Source: Deinococcales bacterium (GTDB lineage Bacteria; Deinococcota; Deinococci; Deinococcales; JAAFIG01). From it: a DNA stretch of 64,000 nt. Of the stretch, positions 50,768-58,502 are shown piece after piece. The stretch lies in assembly GCA_025359505.1 (NCBI GenBank), contig JANYHH010000057.1:62001-126000 (forward strand), given 5' to 3'. Numbering within the stretch: position 1 is the stretch's first letter; the number at the start of each line of letters is the position of its first letter. A program made the translations under genes and the position numbers. The notes under the pieces were generated by a model. That model did not search any database. It saw only the letters and a program-made list of their open reading frames with translations, and had not been told where the DNA came from.

Positions 50768-52336
50768 ATGACTCCGAGTCGTCCTCCGATCGCCCTAGAT
50801 CAAGGCTTAAGCTTGCGCGAACTGGTGCGCGTTTCCAAAGGCGCGAAGCTCGAGCTGTCCCGCGCCGCATGGCAGCGAGTGCGCGATGCGCGGGGCGTGA
50901 TCGAGCGCGTTTTAGAGTCTCGAGTGCCGACGTATGGCTTGAACACGGGCTTAGGGAGTTTGAAAAAATACGTGATTTCAGAATCGCAGATCGCGGATTT
51001 CAACGCCGATATCGTGATGGCCCACGCGGTCAGCGTGTCGGCGCGGCCCTTGGAGCAAAATGAGGTGCGGGCCGTGATGGCCGCTCGAGTCAGCGGGCTG
51101 GCGCAGGGCGGCAGTGGCGTGCGAACCGAAATGGTCGAGTTGCTGGTGGCGATGCTGAATGCGGGCGTTCACCCCGTCGTTCACAGTGAAAACGCGTCGA
51201 TGGGCGAATCGGACTTGGCGCAGATGGCGCAGATTGGCTTGGTGCTGATTGGCAAGGGCCGGGCCGTCGTCTGGGGCGAGGAGCTGAGTGGGAAAGAGGC
51301 CTTGGAGCGGGCGGGTCTCGAGCCGCTCCAGTTGAAAGCCAAGGAGGGTTTGGGGCTGATCTCTTCAAACGCCTGCACGATCGGCGTGGGCGGGCTGGCG
51401 ATGCGCGACGCGACGCAGTTGCTGGACGCGTTCGACATCGCAGCGGCGATGAGCTTCGAGGGTTTCGCCGCCAACCTCGGCACGCTCGATCCGGCCGTTT
51501 TAGCCGCTCGACCGTTTCAGGGGCAGCAGCGGCGCGGCGCTCACCTGCGCGAATTGCTGAGCGGTAGCGCTCTGTGGGCAGCGCCGCGCAGCTTGCAAGA
51601 CCCGCTGTCGTTTCGCTGCGTGCCGCAAGTTCACGGCGCGTGCTGCGACGCGCTGGCTTACGCCGCTGGGCAGATCGAAATGATGCTGAACGCCCGCACG
51701 GACAGTCCGCTGGTCGTCGCGCAGGACGATTCGATCATCGCCAACGGCAATTTCGAGAGCACGCCATTGGCGCTGGCCTTCGATACGATTCGGCTGGCGC
51801 TGCACCGCGTGATGGTGATGAGTTCGCAGCGCAGCAATAAACTGCTGTGGAGCGACTTTAGCGGTCTGCCGACGGCGCTGGCGGATCAGCACAACGCCCG
51901 GCGCGGCATGACGTTCAACACGATCTCGAGGGCTTTGGCGACGATTGTGGCCAAAGCCTACTCGTACTGCCTGCCCTCGAGCCTGTCGTACACGCCGCAG
52001 GTCACGGAAGGCAGCGACGATTACGCCAGCATGGCTCCGCTGTCCTTAGAGCATTTGCGTAAACTGATGCGTTTGATGCGCTCGGCGCTGGCCATTGAGC
52101 TGCTGTACGCCTGCCACGCAATAGAACTGCGCGGCGTGGTCGGTGCGCTCTCGCCGGCTTTGGAGCGCGTGCGGGCTTGGGTGATGGACAAAGCGGTGAC
52201 GCTCGAGGACAACGCGGTGCTGTCGGAGTTCATGGCAAGCATTGATCTCGAGGAGCTTTTAGAGCTGTCACGGACGCCAATCAGTGCTGAGGCTGATGTG
52301 GTAAACTCATCAGCGCTCGAGGGAGTCGTCGCCTGA
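50768..52336 (+). CDS. HutH/PAL-family lyase without the MIO Ala-Ser-Gly triad (predicted ergothionase)
   Basis: YGLNTGLGSL; aligned MIO site reads ENASMGESDLAQMAQ; C-terminal lyase features ARTDSPLV, GNFESTPLALAFD. Confidence 0.88.
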   Translation: MTPSRPPIALDQGLSLRELVRVSKGAKLELSRAAWQRVRDARGVIERVLESRVPTYGLNTGLGSLKKYVISESQIADFNADIVMAHAVSVSARPLEQNEVRAVMAARVSGLAQGGSGVRTEMVELLVAMLNAGVHPVVHSENASMGESDLAQMAQIGLVLIGKGRAVVWGEELSGKEALERAGLEPLQLKAKEGLGLISSNACTIGVGGLAMRDATQLLDAFDIAAAMSFEGFAANLGTLDPAVLAARPFQGQQRRGAHLRELLSGSALWAAPRSLQDPLSFRCVPQVHGACCDALAYAAGQIEMMLNARTDSPLVVAQDDSIIANGNFESTPLALAFDTIRLALHRVMVMSSQRSNKLLWSDFSGLPTALADQHNARRGMTFNTISRALATIVAKAYSYCLPSSLSYTPQVTEGSDDYASMAPLSLEHLRKLMRLMRSALAIELLYACHAIELRGVVGALSPALERVRAWVMDKAVTLEDNAVLSEFMASIDLEELLELSRTPISAEADVVNSSALEGVVA

Positions 52337-52426
52337 AAAGTTGTACGCCTCGACACAGGCACATTTGGCTAAGGAACGGTTTAATTGCAGTCGCAGGTTT
52401 ATCTTGCCGCTCAAGAGGAGTTCACC

Positions 52427-53344
52427 ATGAAAAAAGCCGTGATCGCCGTCGCTGGAATCGCTGTGCTGGCCCTAGGACTCGCCACCGCCCAAACCCCAAA
52501 AGTCGTGACCATCGGCTCTAAGGTGGACACCGAAGGCGCGTTGCTGTGCCAGATGACCAAGCAACTCTTGGAAAGTAAGGGCTACAAGGTCACGGATCGG
52601 TGCAGCACCGGCACGACGCCCGTCGTGCGTAAAGCTCTGAAAGAGGGCGAGATCGACATGTACCCCGAGTACACCGGCTCGGCCGCGTATTTCCCGGAGT
52701 ACAAAGACGCGAAGTTCAGTACCAATGACGCCAGAGCATTGTTCGTGCAAGTCAAAACGCTCGAGGCTTCAAACGGCGTCGTCTGGCTGAACCCAGCCCC
52801 CGCCAACAACACGTGGGCGTTGGCTGTGCCGAAGAAGCTGGCCACGGCTGAGAACCTCAAAACCATCGCCGATTTCGCCCGGTATGTCAATGCGGGTAAA
52901 ACCGTCAAACTGGCCGCTAGCCAAGAGTTTGTCGACCGCGACGACGCGCTGAAAGCCTTTGAAAAAGTGTACGGTTTCAAGCTCAAAACCGAGCAACTGC
53001 TGATCCTCCCCGGTGGCAACACCACGCAGACCCAGACGGCCGCGTCGCAAGGCACAAGCGGCGTCAATTTTGCGATGGCGTATGGCACGGACGGCGCAAT
53101 CGGTGCGCTCGGACTGGTCGCGCTGACCGACCCGAAGGGTGCAGTCGCCGTGTACCAGCCAGCGATCACCGTGCGTAAAGTTGTGGCTGACAAAAACCGC
53201 GATCTGGGCAGCATCATCAATCCAGTCTTCGCCAAGCTGACCGAAAGCGTGCTGTCGGATTTGAACGGCAAGATCGCCGTCGGCGGGTTGAGCGCCACCA
53301 AAGTCGCGGGCGATTACCTGCGCTCCAGCGGCGCGATCAAGTAA
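52427..53344 (+). CDS. OpuAC/YehZ-type osmoprotectant ABC transporter substrate-binding protein
   Basis: signal MKKAVIAVAGIAVLALGLATAQ; IGSKVDTEGALLCQMTKQLLESKGY; EIDMYPEYTGSA; GAGGAG SD. Confidence 0.92.
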   Translation: MKKAVIAVAGIAVLALGLATAQTPKVVTIGSKVDTEGALLCQMTKQLLESKGYKVTDRCSTGTTPVVRKALKEGEIDMYPEYTGSAAYFPEYKDAKFSTNDARALFVQVKTLEASNGVVWLNPAPANNTWALAVPKKLATAENLKTIADFARYVNAGKTVKLAASQEFVDRDDALKAFEKVYGFKLKTEQLLILPGGNTTQTQTAASQGTSGVNFAMAYGTDGAIGALGLVALTDPKGAVAVYQPAITVRKVVADKNRDLGSIINPVFAKLTESVLSDLNGKIAVGGLSATKVAGDYLRSSGAIK

Positions 53345-53358
53345 ATCCACTTTTAACG

Positions 53359-53391
53359 CGGGGGCAAGCTTTTTGCCCCCGATTTTTTTTT
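53359..53391 (+). terminator. intra-operon rho-independent terminator after substrate-binding protein gene
   Basis: CGGGGGCAA-GCTTT-TTGCCCCCG-A-TTTTTTTTT. Confidence 0.93.
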
Positions 53392-53430
53392 AGCTCATCA
53401 CCGCGTCGCTTGCAGGTTTTGGGGGAAAAC

Positions 53431-54789
53431 GTGACCGAGACTCGAGGATTGAAGCTGAACGCCATCACCGTGTTGGGCGGCGCGATCGGCGTGTTGAGTG
53501 CGTCGCTACCGTGGTTGCTGTTTCGCCCAAACCGTTTGGTGCAGGGGGATGCGTTGGCAGTCTGGCAACTGAGCGGCCCGTGGCACTGGCTGGCGCTCGT
53601 GGCGTGGGCGCTGATTGGCTTGAGCGGTCTTTGGCGCTCGAGTCTGCGCGGTTACGTCGGAACGGCGCTGCTGGTCGGCGCGATTGCCGCGATCGCCCTG
53701 ACGATCTCCAGCAACGCTGCACTGCTGTTGTCAGGTGCGGGTGAGTTCGCTCGAGTCTCGGTTTCGGGCGGCGTCTGGCTGATGCTGCTGGCGATCTACA
53801 TCGCGGCGTTCGGCGTGGGGACTGAAATGAAGTTCGCCGCGCCGATGGTGTTGCTGGCGCTGCTGGCGACCTTTGTGCTCGGCGCGTACTCGAGGCTCGG
53901 GCCAGCGGTGGAATACGCGGCTGTCAGCGACACGTTTTTCACCGAGCTACTGCGCCACTTCGCTCTGTCCATCGCAGCCGTGATCGTGGCTGTCGTGATC
54001 GGTGTGCCGCTGGCGCTGCTGGCCGTGCGAAACTCGAGGCTCGAGGGGCTGGTGCTGGGCGGCGCGGGATTGCTGCAAACGATTCCCAGCTTGGCGCTGT
54101 TCGGCGTGCTGCTCGCGCCGCTGGCGTGGGTCGGGCGCTCGGTCAGCGTCGGCGCGGTACTGGCGATTATTGTGATCGGTGCGCTGCTGAGCTTTGCAAT
54201 CTCGAGGTTGCCCGTCTCTGGATTGAGCGGCGTGCTGCCCGTGCGATTCGCGCTTGTCGGTGTTACTGCGCTGGTGGCGCTGCCGATGCTGGCGGTGCTG
54301 ATCTACAACGCGCTGATCGGCAATCTGGGGGGGCTGGCTGCGTTCGTGCAACCCGCTGCGTTACTCTCATCCGCCGGAATTCGCGGCATCGGCGCTGCGC
54401 CCGCACTCGTGGCGCTCACCATCTACGCGCTGCTGCCAATCGTCGTCAATACCTTTGTCGGCATGAAAAGCGTGCCGGAAGGCGTGATCGACGCAGCAAA
54501 GGGCATGGGCATGAACCAGCGACAGGTTTTTTTGCGGGCAGAATTACCAATCGCGATTCCGGCGATGCTGACTGGCTTGCGCGGCGCGACGGTGCTGAGT
54601 TTCGGGTTGACGACGGTCGCGGCGCTGATCGGCGGCGGCGGGCTGGGATTTTTCATCCTGCGCGGCGTGGACGCCAACGCGCCGGATCTGATTCTGGTCG
54701 GGGCTGCGCCGATCGTGATTCTGGCGTTGGTGATCGATGCATTGCTCAGGGCATTGTCGGCTGTGGTCACGCCCAAAGGATTGCGATGA
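53431..54789 (+). CDS. osmoprotectant-type ABC transporter permease (YehY-like, N-terminal TM extension)
   Basis: LLQTIPSLALFGVLLAPLAW; AKGMGMNQRQVFLRAELPIAIPAMLTGLRGATVLSFGLTTVAALIGGGGLGFFI. Confidence 0.9.
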   Translation: MTETRGLKLNAITVLGGAIGVLSASLPWLLFRPNRLVQGDALAVWQLSGPWHWLALVAWALIGLSGLWRSSLRGYVGTALLVGAIAAIALTISSNAALLLSGAGEFARVSVSGGVWLMLLAIYIAAFGVGTEMKFAAPMVLLALLATFVLGAYSRLGPAVEYAAVSDTFFTELLRHFALSIAAVIVAVVIGVPLALLAVRNSRLEGLVLGGAGLLQTIPSLALFGVLLAPLAWVGRSVSVGAVLAIIVIGALLSFAISRLPVSGLSGVLPVRFALVGVTALVALPMLAVLIYNALIGNLGGLAAFVQPAALLSSAGIRGIGAAPALVALTIYALLPIVVNTFVGMKSVPEGVIDAAKGMGMNQRQVFLRAELPIAIPAMLTGLRGATVLSFGLTTVAALIGGGGLGFFILRGVDANAPDLILVGAAPIVILALVIDALLRALSAVVTPKGLR

Positions 54790-55724
54790 TCGAATTTATT
54801 GGCGTCAGTAAGAGTTACAACGCGGGCACGGTGATCCTCAACGACATCAGCCTGACCGTGGAGCGCGGCGAACTGGTGATCCTGATTGGCCCCAGCGGCT
54901 GCGGTAAAAGCACGCTGCTGCGTCTGGTGAATCGCATGATCGCGCCCTCGAGCGGGCAGATTCTGATCGGTGGCAAGGACAGTGCGCTGCTCGATCCCGT
55001 CGAGTTGCGGCGCGGCATCGGCTACGTGATTCAGAGCATTGGGTTGTTTCCGCACATGACGATTTTTGAGAACGTCGAGGTCGTCCCGAGCATCCTCGGT
55101 ACGCAGAAAGCTGAGCGCCGCTCGAGGGCCGAGTCCCTGCTGCACACCGTCGGATTGGAGCCGGGTGTGTACGGTTCACGCTATCCTCGAGCGCTCAGCG
55201 GCGGGCAGCAGCAGCGCGTTGGCATTGCCAGAGCATTGGCGGCCGATCCGGACGTGATGCTGATGGACGAGCCGTTCAGCGCGGTCGATCCGATCACGCG
55301 GGGCGGTTTGCAGGACGAGTTTCTGAGGATCAAAACCGAAATCAACAAAACCATTGTTTTTGTGACGCACGACATCGACGAGGCAATCAAGATCGGTGAT
55401 CGCGTCTGCGTCTTGAACGCGGGCGCGGTGCAGCAATTCGACACGCCCGAGGCGCTACTGCGTGCGCCGGCCAACGATTTCGTGGCCAGCTTCCTCGGGG
55501 AAGACCGCGAGTTGAAGCGCCTCTCCTTGATGCCCGTCACCGCATTGATGCGAATACCGCCCAGCAATGCGGGGGAGGCTCGAGGTCAGGTTCTGGCAAG
55601 CTCGAGTGCCAGAGATGCGCTGTCGCAACTGATGGGCGCGAGTGGGCGCGAGTTGAATGTGATGGACGTTGCGGGCAACGTGATCGGACTGATCGCCATG
55701 AGCGATTACGGGCGCAACCCGTGA
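54786..55724 (+). CDS. osmoprotectant-type ABC transporter ATP-binding protein
   Basis: GPSGCGKSTLLRLVNRMI; QSIGLFPHMTIFENVEVVP; LSGGQQQRVGIARALAADPDVMLMDEPFSAVDPITR; CBS-like C-terminus; ATG 54786. Confidence 0.95.
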   Translation: MIEFIGVSKSYNAGTVILNDISLTVERGELVILIGPSGCGKSTLLRLVNRMIAPSSGQILIGGKDSALLDPVELRRGIGYVIQSIGLFPHMTIFENVEVVPSILGTQKAERRSRAESLLHTVGLEPGVYGSRYPRALSGGQQQRVGIARALAADPDVMLMDEPFSAVDPITRGGLQDEFLRIKTEINKTIVFVTHDIDEAIKIGDRVCVLNAGAVQQFDTPEALLRAPANDFVASFLGEDRELKRLSLMPVTALMRIPPSNAGEARGQVLASSSARDALSQLMGASGRELNVMDVAGNVIGLIAMSDYGRNP

Positions 55725-56455
55725 CGCTGGCTCGAGCCGCACTGCTGCCTGTACTCTGGGTTGCGGCGTTTGCGCTGTTCGCGTGGCAGGACGGCTGGCG
55801 CTTGGCGCTCACAGCACTCTTTCCGAACAGCCGCAATCCCGTCTTTGAACGCGCCACGTTGCTCGAGTTGGTCGGGCAGCATTTGGCAATCGCGGGGCTG
55901 GCGTCGGTGCTGGTGCTGATCGTCGGCTTGCCGCTGGCGGTTTGGGCGACGCGCCCGAGCGGGCGGCCGTTCCTGCCGCTGATCGCCAATACCGTCAGCA
56001 TCGGTCAGACCTTCCCGCCGACGGCCGTGCTGTTTTTGATGCTGCCGATTCTGGGCTTCGGCGCTCAAGCGGCGGTGCTGGCGCTGTTTTTGTACGGCTT
56101 GCTGCCCACGGTCAGCGGCGCGTTGCAGGGCTTGGAAACCGTGCCCGCCGATGCTTTAGAGGCGGGCATCGGCAGCGGCATGAGCGAGCGTCAGCGCTTA
56201 CTGCGGCTCGAGTTGCCGCTGGCACTACCGAGTCTGCTGGCGGGGGTACGCACCACGTTGATTCTGGTGATGGCCACGACGACGATTGCGCCGCTGGTCG
56301 GCACGGGCGGTCTGGGCGTGCCGATCATCGGTGGGCTGGGCAACGACAATCTGGCGCAGGTGTTGCAGGGCGCTCTGCCGGTGGCGATGCTGGCGCTATT
56401 GACGGATTACTCGATGCGGACGTTAGAGCGGCGCTTGACGCCGTGGCGCTCCTGA
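55721..56455 (+). CDS. osmoprotectant-type ABC transporter permease (YehW-like)
   Basis: TVSIGQTFPPTAVLFLMLPILGFG; LEAGIGSGMSERQRLLRLELPLALPSLLAGVRTTLILVMATTTIAPLVGTGGLG. Confidence 0.92.
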   Translation: MTLARAALLPVLWVAAFALFAWQDGWRLALTALFPNSRNPVFERATLLELVGQHLAIAGLASVLVLIVGLPLAVWATRPSGRPFLPLIANTVSIGQTFPPTAVLFLMLPILGFGAQAAVLALFLYGLLPTVSGALQGLETVPADALEAGIGSGMSERQRLLRLELPLALPSLLAGVRTTLILVMATTTIAPLVGTGGLGVPIIGGLGNDNLAQVLQGALPVAMLALLTDYSMRTLERRLTPWRS

Positions 56456-56680
56456 GCGGTGCAACGTTCGAGGCGGGCGGCAACGGCGTATTCTCAAATA
56501 CTTGACTTTGAAGTTCAAGATCAACGGCAACTTGCTGCGCTCGCCCCCTTTCGGCGAGATCGAGCGCAGGGAGAGGCAAAAAAACACTTTCGCAGGAGGT
56601 TTATTGCTCGCTCGAGCCTCGAGCGATGGCTTAAAACTGCGCGTCAAACACGGCTTTGACCTCGAGCGCTCGTTTCATAA

Positions 56681-56779
56681 CTCACGGTCAGCGCCCCGGC
56701 CGAGTTGCCCATCGGCGTCATCACCGCGCTGATCGGCGCATCTGTCTTTCTACCGATTTCGCAGCGGGGACACCCGTGA
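56681..56779 (+). pseudogene. remnant of FecCD/HmuU-type permease C-terminus
   Basis: LTVSAPAELPIGVITALIGASVFLPISQRGHP* open only for 33 codons after an in-frame TAA. Confidence 0.65.
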
Positions 56780-56807
56780 GCCTCGAGCACCGCTCGAGGC
56801 TCACGGG
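56773..56807. repeat. 15-bp perfect hairpin CCCGTGAGCCTCGAG-CACCG-CTCGAGGCTCACGGG
   Basis: perfect inverted repeat with CTCGAG at the loop-proximal end of each arm. Confidence 0.95.
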
Positions 56808-56963
56808 CTGAATCTGACTGTCGGGCGCAGTTAATAGTAACCTCGAGTTGCACGTAGGCGAGGCGCTGGCGGTGGTTGGCGAGAACGGCGTGGGCAAATC
56901 CAGCTTGTGCGCTTGCTGTCTGGTGAGTTGCGTCCCTCGAGTGGCGGCGTGACCCTTACTTAA
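56793..56963 (+). pseudogene. remnant of HmuV/FecE-type ABC ATPase, frameshifted
   Basis: LEAHGLNLTVGRS*...NLELHVGEALAVVGENGVGKSSL / frameshift / VRLLSGELRPSSGGVTLT. Confidence 0.7.
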
Positions 56964-56979
56964 AGACTGAGTTCAACTT

Positions 56980-58416
56980 TCAGCTCAAATTGCTGATGAA
57001 GCTGTGCCAGCCGCTCGAGGCTTCGGGCAATGCGTCACGGATCGCTTCGGTTTGCAGCACGCCGTCGGCGTAAGCCCTGACCGCCAGTTGATGTGACCCT
57101 GCCTGCGGTTGCCACGCGACGCGCCAGATCTGCCACGCGTGCTTGGAGCGGCGCGGTAACAGTTGCGCCTCGAGCCATGATTTGCTCCCGTCCAGACTGA
57201 CCTCGACTTTGGTGATCGTGCGCTCGCCCGCGAAGGCAATACCGCTGACTTCTTTGATCTCGGATGCCTTCAAGCTGACCGCGCTCTCCGAGGGCGCATC
57301 GATGCGGCTCATCGTCTGCACGAAGGCGTCTTTGCTCCAGCCGCGCTCGACCCAGTAACCGACGGCTGGCTTGTCGGACAGCTCGATCTCGGTGATCCAA
57401 CGCGGTTGCTTCATGCCCAAGCGCCCCGGAATCAGCACGCGCAGCGGAAAGCCGTGCTTTTGCGACAGCGGCTGACCGTTCCAGCCGTGCACCAGCAGCA
57501 CGTCGTCCTCCAATGCCGCAGCCAGCGGCAGGCTTTCAATGTAGCCGTCCGCCGCCCGCCAGTTGACGAACCGCGCCTTCGGGTCGATGCCGACCTGCTC
57601 GAGTAAGCGCCGCAGTGAAGACCCATTCCAGATCGCATTGCCGATCAGCCCGCCGCCGACGGCGTTGGAGATGCAGACCATCGTCGCTTCTATGTTGTGC
57701 TGTGGTTGGACTTTGAGTTCAGTCAGTGTGTAAGAGCGCGGGTTTTTGACCAGCCCCGTGATTTTCAGCGACCACTTGGCTGCGGTCAGCTTGGGGTCGA
57801 ACGCCTCTAAGTTCTTGGAGATGCTGTAAAACTCGCTCTGCTTTGTAAGTCCCGTCAGCAGCGTCTCAGCGCCAGCGCTCGAGGATGCCGCTTCGGTGCT
57901 CGGTGCGAAGACGTAACGCAACAGCACAGCCGCGCCGCCACTGACCAGCAACCCAGAGCCAGCCGAGAGCCAGCCCAACGTGCGCCGCCGCTCGAGGTTC
58001 GCACTGCCGCCAATTCTGGGCGTCTCGAGCAGTGATCTGATGCCGAAGTAAACCAGTGCCGTCACCAGTGCCACGGGGACTGGCACGAGCAACCCGCAGA
58101 CGACCAACAGCGCGAGCGCCGCCAGCCACGGGCGCAGCCAGCCCAGCGCCGTCAGCGCGACCAGCCACAGGGCGAAGCTGCCCGCAAAAGCAAAGACCTT
58201 GCCGGCCGCGCCGTACCCCAACAGCTTGTGGATGAGCTGAAACATCGCGGGTGTGCCCATCCATTGCGTCAAACGGTTGAAGAGTTCCTGCGGCGGGTAC
58301 GGCACTTCCCACACCAGCCGCGCCACCAATCCCAATGCACTGACCGCGACCAGCGCCACGAAGCCGTGCATCGCCTTCTCGAGCCAGAATCCGCTGAGCC
58401 AAAATCGCTTCGTCAT
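56980..58416 (-). CDS. molybdopterin-dependent oxidoreductase (sulfite oxidase/YedY family) with N-terminal membrane domain
   Basis: LTELKVQPQHNIEATMVCISN..GGGLIGNAIWNGSSLRRLLEQVG; RVLIPGRLGMKQPRWITEIEL; N-terminal TM segments. Confidence 0.9.
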   Translation of the reverse strand: MTKRFWLSGFWLEKAMHGFVALVAVSALGLVARLVWEVPYPPQELFNRLTQWMGTPAMFQLIHKLLGYGAAGKVFAFAGSFALWLVALTALGWLRPWLAALALLVVCGLLVPVPVALVTALVYFGIRSLLETPRIGGSANLERRRTLGWLSAGSGLLVSGGAAVLLRYVFAPSTEAASSSAGAETLLTGLTKQSEFYSISKNLEAFDPKLTAAKWSLKITGLVKNPRSYTLTELKVQPQHNIEATMVCISNAVGGGLIGNAIWNGSSLRRLLEQVGIDPKARFVNWRAADGYIESLPLAAALEDDVLLVHGWNGQPLSQKHGFPLRVLIPGRLGMKQPRWITEIELSDKPAVGYWVERGWSKDAFVQTMSRIDAPSESAVSLKASEIKEVSGIAFAGERTITKVEVSLDGSKSWLEAQLLPRRSKHAWQIWRVAWQPQAGSHQLAVRAYADGVLQTEAIRDALPEASSGWHSFISNLS

Positions 58417-58502
58417 GCTTTGTCATACGCACGTTCAACCTCGAGCGGATGACCCAAGCTGCTCGAGGCTCACGGACTCAGCCTGCTCGAGCTGTCCCGA
58501 AT

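Noticed and set aside
45148-52336. Standard histidine utilisation (hut) or allantoin degradation operon
   Set aside because: No hutI/hutG here, HutH lacks the MIO triad, and DUF917 plus hydantoinase plus carbamoylase fit the ergothioneine route better; a HutI-independent histidine route via hydantoin-propionate remains an alternative to test
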